Source: Geobacter sp.
GTDB lineage: Bacteria; Desulfobacterota; Desulfuromonadia; Geobacterales; Pseudopelobacteraceae
Direction: 5' to 3'
NCBI GenBank assembly: GCA_027346925.1
Contig: DAIERH010000149.1
Location: 1-5,947, forward strand
DNA length: 5,947 nucleotides
Positions 1-5,785 of this stretch are shown piece after piece. The position numbers were made by a program, and so were the translations under genes. Below the pieces are notes generated by a model. The model did not search any database, was not told the DNA's origin, and was given only the letters and a program-made list of their open reading frames with translations. Position 1 is the stretch's first letter, and each line of letters opens with the position of its first letter.

Positions 1-92
1 GCCTCGTGCAGGTTGTCCCTGATCAACTCGGCGTGGCCGTCGTCGTCCTCGGCGATCAGGATGGTGACTTCCTTTTTGGAGCCGGATTTCAT
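1..92 (-). CDS. Response regulator, Rcp1/CheY-like receiver domain (partial, N-terminus only)
   Basis: Only the first 30 complete codons are visible; the gene continues past the left edge. After a short basic leader (MKSGSKKE) comes beta-strand 1 of a receiver domain (VTILIAEDDDGHAELI). The acidic triplet at residues 16-18 corresponds to the Mg2+-binding Asp pair of receivers. The DDDGHAELI pattern is typical of the small single-domain regulators paired with phytochrome-type kinases (Rcp1 group). The phosphoacceptor Asp, near residue 60-70 in this family, is outside the window. The ATG overlaps the stop codon of the upstream histidine kinase as ATGA at 89-92, so the two are very probably translationally coupled and form a cognate pair. 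Whether an output domain follows the receiver cannot be seen, so a single-domain regulator is likely but unproven. Confidence 0.85.
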   Translation of the reverse strand, partial: MKSGSKKEVTILIAEDDDGHAELIRDNLHE

Positions 93-2650
93 GGCTGCCC
101 CTCCCCCTTCTCCCCCTGCACCCGATCATCCTCCGGCGCTCGCGGCAGCACCACATGGAAACGGCTGCCGTTGTCCGGCGAGGATTCGACCCGGATGGAG
201 CCCCCCAGGCGGTCTACGATCCGCCGCGCCGTCGTCAGTCCCAGCCCTTCCCCCTGGCTCTCCTGGGGATTGAGACGATGGAATATCTCCCAGATCTTGT
301 CCTGCTGATCGGGCGGGATGCCGATCCCGTTGTCCTCGACACAGTAGCATACCCCAAGGCCTGTCTCCTCGCTGAAGACGCGGACACGCAGGGGGCGAAG
401 CGGGGAACGGTATTTGACGGCATTGTCCAGAAGATTGCTGAAAATTTGGGTAACCTGCATGGCGTCGGCCAGACACGGTGCCAGATGTCCAAGTTCAACC
501 ACGCTGCCGGTGGATTCAATCTGGTACGTCATGGATGAGACTATTTTCGCTAAGATTGCGTCCATGTCAAGCTTTTCGAAGCAAAGGGCGGCCCTCCCCA
601 GCCGCGACAGCCGCAGCAAGCCGTTCAGCAGGCCGTCCATACGTTCCGCGCTGCCGGTGATGAAACCGAGGGATTTGGGGATGCTCTCCCTGAGGAACGG
701 CTCGAACAGCGCCCGCTGCCGTTCCTCCAGGCCGAGGCCGTCGATGATCCGCTCCAGCTCGGCGCAGTTTTTGACCAGCTTGCGACTGAACCCCTGCACA
801 TTCACCAGGGGCGAGCGCAGATCGTGGGACGCCACGTAGATGATCCCCTCAAGCTCCTTGTTCTTCAGTTCCAGTTCGTTCATCAGGCGGTCGCGCTGCT
901 GTTCGGTCACGGTATGCTCGGCGATCTCCTGCTTCAGTTCCTCGTTGATCCAGGTCAGCTCCCGGGTCCGCTCCTCCACGCGCTGCTCCAGGGTTTCCTT
1001 GTCGAAGCTGATCTCCTGGAACTTCTGGCCCAGGGCAATGGCCATGGCCCGGAAATTGCCGATCAGGTGATCGATCTCGCTCACCATGCTCTCCGGCCAG
1101 GCAACCACCTTTTCGTGCAGCAGCCGTTCGGGCAGATCGCTGGTGACCTGGGAAAGCAGGCGCAAGGGGGCCACCAGGCGGCGCGATATGGCGACCGATA
1201 CCGTCAGTGCCAGCATGTTCAGCACCAGCAGGATCAGCAGTGATTTGATATGGTCCCTGAACAGCAGTTCCTGATACGGGGCAAAGGGGGTTTCCACCGT
1301 CATGTTCCAGGGGATATCGTTGCCCACCGGCGTCCTGAGGATGTAGCGCGACTGCTGGACGCGCTGCCAGAGCGGCAGCGGCGAGGCGGTACCCGGCATG
1401 CAGCGCTGGATGCTGCCGGTGACCGGGGTCATGGTCCCGTCCGGACAGGGATCGAACGGCTGCATGGATACATACCTGCTGTCGGTGCTGGTGATGACCC
1501 GGTTGGTGTTGTCCACCAGGCTCACGTGGTGATGGAGCTTGATGCGCGTGGCGGCCAACAGGTCCGCGAAAAAGGAGAGCCGGACGACGGCGGCGGCATA
1601 GCCCCTGAATTCCTTCCCTGACATGAAGGGAAAGGCCAGCGCGATGCCCGGAGTGACCGCGGCGCCACGGCTGATGAAGACATCGCTGACGCGGGGCTTA
1701 TGGGTTTGGCTGATGGCCTTGAAATAGGGCCGGTCGCTGAAATCCAGGCCGATGGCTGACTCGCCGCGCTCGTTCCGGGCCGGTGCGTAGGCCACGGAAC
1801 GGCCGCCGGCAGTACCGATGTAGACCAGAAACAGGTCGGGGTTTGCCGCGCGGACCTGCTCGACGGCATGTTGCAGCAGCGCCCGGGTCGTCCCGCCCGC
1901 CGCCAGGTCGAACCCGTCACTCTGCTTCTCCAGATCGGACAGGGCGAACATCTGTTTCTGCAGGCTCAGCCTGGTCTCGTACAGGACTGCCCGCGAACTC
2001 TCCTCCATGCCGGCATACAGGTCCTGGAGATAGTGGCGCTCGGCGTCCTTGCCGTGGATGATCATGACCACCAGGGCCGGCATGACCACGGCGGCCATCA
2101 TCAGGTTGAAGATCAGGTTGTGGATCGGGATGGTGCGCTGCTCCGCTCCCCGGCCGATGGCGGTCAGGTGCGGGACATAGGCCAGCAGGAGGTTGGCCGC
2201 CAGGGCATTGGTGATGCCGATCACCGCGTACATCAGCATGGCCGCCACGGTGCCCAGGAGCGGCGCCTGCATGACCTGGCGGAAGAAGAACCACACCAGC
2301 GGCGCCCCCAGGCACGCCCAGTACAGGGCATCGTAGAGGATGATGTTGCGCGTCCTGCCCCGTTTCAGCAGCCAGGCCACGAACAGCGGCTCGGCGCAGA
2401 GCCAGGTCATGGCGTAGGGGTGTCCGAACAGGACAATGGTCCAGGAGGAAGCCACCAGGCCGGCCAGAAGCCCCCACCACGGCCCGAACAGGCAGACCGT
2501 CAGCAGCACCGCGATGCTGCCGAACAGGTAGTTGAAGCCGGTGAACAGCCCCAGGGCGCAGACATTGCCCGCCAGGCCGGCAGCCGTGAGGAACGCCAGC
2601 AGGATTATGGCCTTTCGGTCGTATGTCGGGCGCTGCCGCTGCTCATCCAT
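89..2650 (-). CDS. Membrane sensor histidine kinase: N-terminal multi-TM domain, periplasmic Cache-type sensor, HisKA and HATPase_c
   Basis: This 853-residue inner-membrane kinase autophosphorylates on His and should pass the phosphate to the overlapping response regulator. I count seven hydrophobic segments at about 14-36, 40-56, 60-76, 80-95, 108-123, 132-159 and 179-198, resembling MASE-type membrane sensor domains. A periplasmic region follows (about 199-469), with a dCache/DctB-like core (SDRPYF near 305-310, then a conserved PG near 334-335). Next come an eighth TM (470-488), a HAMP-like segment beginning RRLVAPL and a coiled coil (about 544-606). The HisKA H-box is ASHDLRSPL with phosphoacceptor His609. 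The ATPase has an N-box (NLLDNAVKY, Asn743), a G1 box (EDNGIGIP, Asp773) and a G2 box (GEGLGL, 800-805). All key residues are intact. Seven TMs from a cytoplasmic N-terminus correctly place the Cache region outside and the kinase inside. I chose ATG 2650 over the ATG 33 bases upstream because only the former has a well-spaced ribosome binding site. The ligand is unknown. Confidence 0.93.
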   Translation of the reverse strand: MDEQRQRPTYDRKAIILLAFLTAAGLAGNVCALGLFTGFNYLFGSIAVLLTVCLFGPWWGLLAGLVASSWTIVLFGHPYAMTWLCAEPLFVAWLLKRGRTRNIILYDALYWACLGAPLVWFFFRQVMQAPLLGTVAAMLMYAVIGITNALAANLLLAYVPHLTAIGRGAEQRTIPIHNLIFNLMMAAVVMPALVVMIIHGKDAERHYLQDLYAGMEESSRAVLYETRLSLQKQMFALSDLEKQSDGFDLAAGGTTRALLQHAVEQVRAANPDLFLVYIGTAGGRSVAYAPARNERGESAIGLDFSDRPYFKAISQTHKPRVSDVFISRGAAVTPGIALAFPFMSGKEFRGYAAAVVRLSFFADLLAATRIKLHHHVSLVDNTNRVITSTDSRYVSMQPFDPCPDGTMTPVTGSIQRCMPGTASPLPLWQRVQQSRYILRTPVGNDIPWNMTVETPFAPYQELLFRDHIKSLLILLVLNMLALTVSVAISRRLVAPLRLLSQVTSDLPERLLHEKVVAWPESMVSEIDHLIGNFRAMAIALGQKFQEISFDKETLEQRVEERTRELTWINEELKQEIAEHTVTEQQRDRLMNELELKNKELEGIIYVASHDLRSPLVNVQGFSRKLVKNCAELERIIDGLGLEERQRALFEPFLRESIPKSLGFITGSAERMDGLLNGLLRLSRLGRAALCFEKLDMDAILAKIVSSMTYQIESTGSVVELGHLAPCLADAMQVTQIFSNLLDNAVKYRSPLRPLRVRVFSEETGLGVCYCVEDNGIGIPPDQQDKIWEIFHRLNPQESQGEGLGLTTARRIVDRLGGSIRVESSPDNGSRFHVVLPRAPEDDRVQGEKGEGQP

Positions 2651-2656
2651 GTGTCG

Positions 2657-2661
2657 TCCTT
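2657..2661 (-). promoter_or_regulatory. Ribosome binding site deciding the kinase start
   Basis: On the minus strand AAGGA lies 6 bases upstream of ATG 2648-2650. The in-frame ATG at 2681-2683 has only GCTTGGCGA before it, which is a poor Shine-Dalgarno sequence. The 11 residues it would add (MTLFPGRQGRH) are not recognisable family sequence. Confidence 0.65.
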
Positions 2662-2729
2662 GCCGGCCGGGAAAGAGGGTCATTCGCCAAGCGGACCACT
2701 CCGCGCGGAAAACATTAAAAAGCCCTTTT

Positions 2730-2758
2730 TCTATACCATACTTTGAGGCGCATGATAA
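2730..2758 (-). promoter_or_regulatory. Candidate sigma-70-type promoter for the kinase-regulator operon
   Basis: Read on the minus strand, a TTATCA -35 element (2753-2758) is followed by 17 bases and a TATAGA -10 element (2730-2735). Each hexamer matches the consensus at about four of six positions. Transcription would start near 2723, leaving a leader of roughly 70 bases. The region is locally AT-rich compared with its surroundings, which fits a promoter, but the match is modest. A different sigma factor (for example sigma-54) could be used; I did not see a convincing GG-N10-GC element here. Confidence 0.35.
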
Positions 2759-2767
2759 GGCGATTCA

Positions 2768-2793
2768 CGACCGGTCGAAAAAAAGGCGCGCCT
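2768..2793. promoter_or_regulatory. Two 10-bp perfect palindromes between the divergent promoters (candidate operator)
   Basis: CGACCGGTCG (2768-2777) and AGGCGCGCCT (2784-2793) are each perfect palindromes, joined by a run of A. Their centres are 16 bases apart. They sit between the candidate -35 elements of the kinase operon and the ATPase gene, where a regulator could influence both promoters. The two have different sequences, so they are not two copies of one site. Short GC-rich palindromes arise by chance in such DNA, so the operator role is speculation. Confidence 0.25.
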
Positions 2794-2799
2794 CGCCAC

Positions 2800-2828
2800 T
2801 TGCCGGGAAGCGGATTTGCGGCTATCAT
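2800..2828 (+). promoter_or_regulatory. Candidate sigma-70-type promoter for the MoxR-like ATPase gene
   Basis: TTGCCG (2800-2805), a 17-base spacer, then TATCAT (2823-2828), which matches the -10 consensus at five of six positions. Transcription would start near 2835, giving a leader of about 23 bases to ATG 2858. The position fits the gene start well and argues against the upstream in-frame TTG at 2816, which would lie inside the promoter. Confidence 0.5.
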
Positions 2829-2848
2829 TCGGTCCGGATATCACGTTC

Positions 2849-2854
2849 GAGGGA
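2849..2854 (+). promoter_or_regulatory. Ribosome binding site deciding the ATPase start
   Basis: GAGGGA lies 3 bases before ATG 2858 (4 bases if only GAGGG pairs). The spacing is a little short but usable, and no comparable site precedes the alternative in-frame TTG at 2816. Confidence 0.55.
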
Positions 2855-2857
2855 ATC

Positions 2858-3922
2858 ATGAACATAGAGCAGATGAAGCTGGTCCTGACCGAGATCCTGG
2901 CCAAGACCGACCTGACCCCTTGCGTGGTGGGCCACCGCGGGGTAGGCAAGACCGCGGGCATCATCCAGGTCTGCCGCGAGGCAAACTGGCGCTACGCATC
3001 CCTGCGCCTGGGCCAGATGGAGGTGGGCGACCTGGTGGGCATCCCCTACCGCGAAGGCACGGTGATGCACTGGTCGCGCCCTTCCTGGTGGCCGGGGGAG
3101 AACGACCCGCCAACGGTGGTGCACTGCGACGAGCTGAACCGCGCCCAGCAGGAGGACACCCTGCAGGCCATCTTCCAGTTCGTGGAGCCGCCCATCGAGG
3201 GGGAGCCGCGCGCCCTGCACACCCACCGCCTGGCAGCGCGCCACAAGGTGGTGGTGACCATCAACCCGCCCGACGGCAGCTACCAGGTGGCCACCCTGGA
3301 CCGGGCCCTGATCGACCGCATGGTGATGCTGTACGTGGAGAGCGACCCTGCCTGCTGGGGGCGCTATGCCGCGGGCCGGGGGCTGGACGAGGGGGTGCGC
3401 CGCTTCCTTGGGGCCAACAGCTCCCTTCTGGCCAAGCAGGGGGCGCCCATGGACCTGCGGATGGAACCGACCGAGCGGGCCTGGGAGATGGTCAGCACCC
3501 TGCGCAGGCACTGCCGTTTCCCCGGCGACCTGGAGATGGAGGTCTATGCCGGCATCGTCGGCCACGAGGCGGCCATCGTGTTCATGCGCTGGCTGGCCGA
3601 CCAGCGCCACCGCCCCCTGACCGCGGCCGAGATCCTCGACACCTGGGCCGAGGTGGCGCAGCAGGCCGAGCGCCAGCGGGACGACGTCCAGGCGGCCACC
3701 ATGGGCGACCTGACCGCCACCCTGCAGGCGGCAGCGCAGCTCACCCCCGTGCAGGAAGAGAACTTGGTGGCCTACATCGCCGTGCTCCCCCGCGACCTGC
3801 GCTTCGGCCTGGTCAAGTCGCTGCTCAAGATCCCGGCCGTGGCCCAGGCCATCAGCCGGGACAAGTACGACGCGGTGGTATTCGATGCCATCCGGGCCAT
3901 GGCCGATGAGGCCGGGCGGTAG
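2858..3922 (+). CDS. MoxR-like AAA+ ATPase
   Basis: This 354-aa cytosolic ATPase resembles the MoxR/AAA_5 branch of AAA+ proteins, which use ATP hydrolysis to remodel or activate partner proteins and usually work with a von Willebrand factor A (VWA) or metallopeptidase-like partner. Walker A is GHRGVGKT (residues 25-32, Lys31). Walker B is VVHCDE (87-92, Asp91 and Glu92). Sensor 1 is the Asn at 136 in VVVTIN. The following LDRALIDR (147-154) supplies candidate arginine fingers at Arg149 or Arg154. A possible sensor-2 helix starts near PTERAW (204-209). The region from about 210 to 354 is mostly helical-looking and I do not recognise a further domain. All catalytic motifs are intact, so the gene should be functional. 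No VWA-type gene adjoins it on either side, so its partner and client are unknown. The next gene in the same direction encodes a beta-barrel protein 72 bases downstream. Confidence 0.88.
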   Translation: MNIEQMKLVLTEILAKTDLTPCVVGHRGVGKTAGIIQVCREANWRYASLRLGQMEVGDLVGIPYREGTVMHWSRPSWWPGENDPPTVVHCDELNRAQQEDTLQAIFQFVEPPIEGEPRALHTHRLAARHKVVVTINPPDGSYQVATLDRALIDRMVMLYVESDPACWGRYAAGRGLDEGVRRFLGANSSLLAKQGAPMDLRMEPTERAWEMVSTLRRHCRFPGDLEMEVYAGIVGHEAAIVFMRWLADQRHRPLTAAEILDTWAEVAQQAERQRDDVQAATMGDLTATLQAAAQLTPVQEENLVAYIAVLPRDLRFGLVKSLLKIPAVAQAISRDKYDAVVFDAIRAMADEAGR

Positions 3923-3994
3923 GCGCTGCCCCGCCATGCGGCTTTACCGGGAGAACATGCGGATTCGCCCGCTCACACCAAAAGGAGACCATTC

Positions 3995-4462
3995 ATGAAA
4001 CGTATCCTCATCACCTGCTTGATCGCCCTGTCCCTGGCCGCAACCGCCGCAGCCTCCGATTCCATCAGTATCGGCGCCCGGGCCGGAGCGGTAACCGGCC
4101 AGAGCAGCACCTTTACCGAGGCATTCGCCGACCTGCACCTCAACCAGCTGTTTTCCATCGGCGCCACCGCGGCCTACATGGCGGTTGACCGGGACAAGGT
4201 GAGTTCCGTGAAACGCGATGAATCGGTGCCGATCACCGCCCTGTTCAAGCTCCACGCGCCGATTCCGGTCTTCAGTCCCTACGCCGGCCTGGGTGCGGCG
4301 CTGGTCTTCCACGACAAGCGCGGTGCCAAGGGCACGCCGGTGGCCCTGCTCGGCGGAGACCTGGGTATCCCCGCGACCCCGCTGTTTCTCAACGTGGAGT
4401 ATCGCCGGCAGTTTGACGACGCCTTGAACATCCTGGCCGGCGGGGTTGGGATCAGGTTCTAG
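3995..4462 (+). CDS. Small outer-membrane beta-barrel protein
   Basis: This 155-aa exported protein starts with a clear Sec signal peptide: basic MKR, a hydrophobic core to about residue 17, and an AAA cleavage site before Ser21. The mature part of about 135 residues alternates polar and hydrophobic residues with Gly and aromatics (for example SISIGARAGAV, LFSIGATAAYMAV, YAGLGAALVF, LFLNVEYRRQF). It ends in GGVGIRF with a terminal Phe, the signature recognised by the BAM assembly machinery. I estimate about eight strands, like other small OmpA/OmpX-sized barrels (OMP_b-brl type). I see no catalytic motif such as the His and Ser of PagL, so no enzymatic role is claimed. AAGGAG lies 7 bases before the ATG. 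The 72 bases after the ATPase gene hold no evident terminator or promoter, so co-transcription is possible. An intrinsic terminator follows. Confidence 0.82.
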   Translation: MKRILITCLIALSLAATAAASDSISIGARAGAVTGQSSTFTEAFADLHLNQLFSIGATAAYMAVDRDKVSSVKRDESVPITALFKLHAPIPVFSPYAGLGAALVFHDKRGAKGTPVALLGGDLGIPATPLFLNVEYRRQFDDALNILAGGVGIRF

Positions 4463-4485
4463 ACGGCTGGCGGGGATCAGGTGCA

Positions 4486-4531
4486 ATCCAAAGAGCCCTG
4501 GGCATGACTGCTCAGGGCTCTTTGGATTTTT
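4486..4531 (+). terminator. Strong intrinsic (Rho-independent) terminator after the barrel gene
   Basis: A hairpin of 15 perfect pairs (ATCCAAAGAGCCCTG with its complement), a G-T wobble and 3 more pairs closes on a TGAC tetraloop at 4505-4508. The 3' arm ends at 4527 and runs directly into TTTT, then TATGTTTT. It lies 23 bases after the stop of the barrel gene. Read on the minus strand the hairpin is followed by TGCACC and no T-run, so it serves the plus-strand unit mainly. It may still slow transcripts of the convergent Sel1 gene. Confidence 0.92.
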
Positions 4532-4554
4532 ATGTTTTACGGCCAACCTTTCAT

Positions 4555-5496
4555 TCAGGTTTTGCGCAGGAGGCGGGCAATTTTCTTCAGCATCTGCCTG
4601 GCCGTCGTGTCCCCCCGGGCAGCCGCCTTGTTATACCACAGGGCTGATTCCTCCAGGTTGCGCCCACACCCCTCGCCGTCATAATACATCCACCCAAGGG
4701 CAACCTGTGCCTTGAGATTGCCCTTCTCGGCGGCCAGCCGATACCACCTGGCCGCCTTTGCCTTATCCACGGGGACCCCCTTGCCGCTGCTGTAAATCCA
4801 CCCCAGGGTTACCTGTGCATGTTCGTCTCCAGCCTCCGCGGCCCGGCGAATCCTTTCCAGGCGCGGATCCCGGAACATCTTGACCTCAGTATGCGCCGCC
4901 GGGGACAGCGCGTCCCCCCCGTGACCCTTCCTCGGGTCTGGGGCGGGTGGCGTTTCAACCGGCGCGGGAGCCGTTCCGGGCGGCACCTCGGCCGCGATTC
5001 TCGCTCCTTCGGCCGCCTTTGCGGAGCGAAGCCTTTTCCGTTCGGCCCATTCCGCGGCAGCGCGCGCCTGGGCGGCATTCAGGGTCAGAAATGTCTTTGT
5101 GAGCCACTGGAAATCCAACCGTTCCATCGCATCTCTCTGCCCGGCCACCCTGCCGTACCATCTGCGCGATTCGTCCAGATCCCGCCGCACACCTTCGCCA
5201 TGTTCGTATCCGTACGCAAGGTTGAACATGGAGGTCACATCCCCCTGTTCCGCGGCCTTCCGATACCAAACCAGGGCCAGGGCATTATCCTGCCCCACAC
5301 CCTCGCCATAATAGTACATCCAGCCGACTCTCAGCTGGGCACGGGCATCCCCGCGTTCCGCAAGCCTTTTATATTCATTGAAGGCGTAAGCATAGTCGCC
5401 CGTTTCATATGCCCTGTCCGCATCGTAATAGTCGGCCCGGACAGTTACGCACTGAATGAGAAGGATGATGAACAGGGTGAATCCCTTTCGCGCCAC
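4555..5496 (-). CDS. Secreted Sel1-like repeat (SLR) protein
   Basis: This is a 313-aa exported protein. An N-terminal hydrophobic segment (GFTLFIILLIQCVTV) ends in VRA before Asp22, a plausible signal peptidase I site. The Cys at 16 is preceded by Gln, so a lipoprotein lipobox is unlikely. Four 36-residue Sel1 units are visible: 50-85, 86-121, 224-259 and 260-295. Each has the LGWMYxxGxGV-type turn and WYxxAA helix, and half-units flank them at 33-49 and 296-313. The two pairs are separated by about 100 residues, including a charged Ala/Arg-rich helix and a Pro-rich stretch (about 171-188). SLR folds are helical solenoids that bind proteins; in bacteria they often act in the periplasm or envelope, but no specific partner can be read here. 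I chose the GTG at 5494-5496 because GAGGAG sits 6 bases upstream and the signal peptide starts there. In-frame ATG codons further upstream would bury the signal peptide. Confidence 0.88.
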   Translation of the reverse strand: MARKGFTLFIILLIQCVTVRADYYDADRAYETGDYAYAFNEYKRLAERGDARAQLRVGWMYYYGEGVGQDNALALVWYRKAAEQGDVTSMFNLAYGYEHGEGVRRDLDESRRWYGRVAGQRDAMERLDFQWLTKTFLTLNAAQARAAAEWAERKRLRSAKAAEGARIAAEVPPGTAPAPVETPPAPDPRKGHGGDALSPAAHTEVKMFRDPRLERIRRAAEAGDEHAQVTLGWIYSSGKGVPVDKAKAARWYRLAAEKGNLKAQVALGWMYYDGEGCGRNLEESALWYNKAAARGDTTARQMLKKIARLLRKT

Positions 5497-5502
5497 CGTT
5501 GG

Positions 5503-5508
5503 CTCCTC
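5503..5508 (-). promoter_or_regulatory. Ribosome binding site deciding the GTG start of the Sel1 gene
   Basis: GAGGAG on the minus strand is 6 bases before GTG 5494-5496, a near-ideal Shine-Dalgarno sequence. It fixes a non-ATG start directly before the signal peptide. Confidence 0.8.
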
Positions 5509-5569
5509 GCTTCGTAATGTGCAAAGTTCCGGGTACTCACCATGACCGCACCGCTGCATCAACGCCGCA

Positions 5570-5597
5570 ATTATAACCCAAATACGCGGACATACAA
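5570..5597 (-). promoter_or_regulatory. Sigma-70-type promoter of the Sel1-repeat gene
   Basis: On the minus strand a perfect TATAAT -10 (5570-5575) is preceded at 16 bases by TTGTAT (5592-5597), sharing TTG with the -35 consensus. The start of transcription would be near 5563, giving a leader of about 67 bases before the GTG. This promoter lies downstream of the NHL-gene terminator, so the Sel1 gene appears to be its own transcription unit. Confidence 0.65.
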
Positions 5598-5612
5598 GCC
5601 GCGTGCGGACAG

Positions 5613-5651
5613 CACGACGCCCCGCGGCAGGGCTGCCGGCGGGGCGTCGTG
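5613..5651. other. GC-rich 13-bp perfect inverted repeat of unknown role
   Basis: CACGACGCCCCGC (5613-5625) and its exact complement (5639-5651) flank 13 bases that can themselves form GGCA/TGCC with a GGGC loop. The structure would be very stable as RNA. Neither strand has a T-run after it (GTTGATCC on plus, CTGTCCGC on minus), so it is not a standard intrinsic terminator. It lies 15 bases upstream of the -35 element of the Sel1 gene and 72 bases beyond the NHL terminator on the minus strand. It could be a backup transcription barrier, a DNA-binding site or a dispersed repeat. Confidence 0.7.
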
Positions 5652-5718
5652 GTTGATCCGGAAACGGCATACGGACAGAGCAGCAGCGCCCGTCTCATGT
5701 TTCCCTCCCGCTGCCACA

Positions 5719-5760
5719 AAATGCCGAAAGCCCATGAAATGAGTATTCATGGGCTTTCGG
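5719..5760 (-). terminator. Intrinsic terminator of the NHL-repeat gene
   Basis: Read on the minus strand, CCGAAAGCCCATGAA and its perfect 15-bp complement (5746-5760 and 5724-5738) flank a 7-base loop. They are followed by CATTTTGTGG, a short T-run. The hairpin begins 25 bases after the stop codon of the NHL gene. Read on the plus strand it is followed by GGGCTTCG with no T-run, so it acts for the minus-strand gene. The T-run is short and set back by two bases, so termination may be less efficient than at the 4486-4531 site. Confidence 0.78.
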
Positions 5761-5785
5761 GGGCTTCGTCACTGGAATGTCGTCG

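Noticed and set aside
824..1243. Plus-strand open frame of 139 codons within the kinase
   Set aside because: It lies antisense to the coiled coil and HAMP-like region, which are clearly coding on the minus strand. The product is a Leu/Gln/His-rich shadow.
2651..2683. Upstream ATG (2681-2683) as the kinase start
   Set aside because: It has no good Shine-Dalgarno sequence, whereas AAGGA precedes the ATG at 2648-2650 at ideal distance.
2718..2731. Short AAAAAG/CTTTTT inverted repeat near the kinase promoter
   Set aside because: The stem is only 6 weak pairs with a 2-base gap, too short and AT-rich to be a terminator or a convincing operator.
1868..2746. A 292-codon open frame on the plus strand opposite the N-terminal part of the kinase
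   Set aside because: The predicted product is Gln/Arg/His/Gly-rich low-complexity sequence with no domain. It mirrors the hydrophobic membrane segments of the kinase and is a high-GC artefact.
2825..3937. A 370-codon open frame on the minus strand opposite the whole ATPase gene
   Set aside because: It is exactly antisense to a gene with intact AAA+ motifs. Its product is rich in His, Val, Gly and Leu with no recognisable domain, as expected when high-GC third positions are read in reverse.
3909..3960. Possible GC-rich hairpin after the ATPase stop codon as a terminator
   Set aside because: The complementary segments are short and imperfect and no T-run follows.
3995..4462. Barrel protein as a PagL-type lipid A deacylase
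   Set aside because: Size and barrel form fit, but I do not see the His/Ser catalytic pair near the C-terminus, so only a generic barrel is called.
5497..5670. N-terminal extension of the Sel1 protein by up to 58 residues
   Set aside because: It would bury the signal peptide, and it would require translating through the promoter at 5570-5597. The GTG at 5494-5496 has a strong ribosome binding site.
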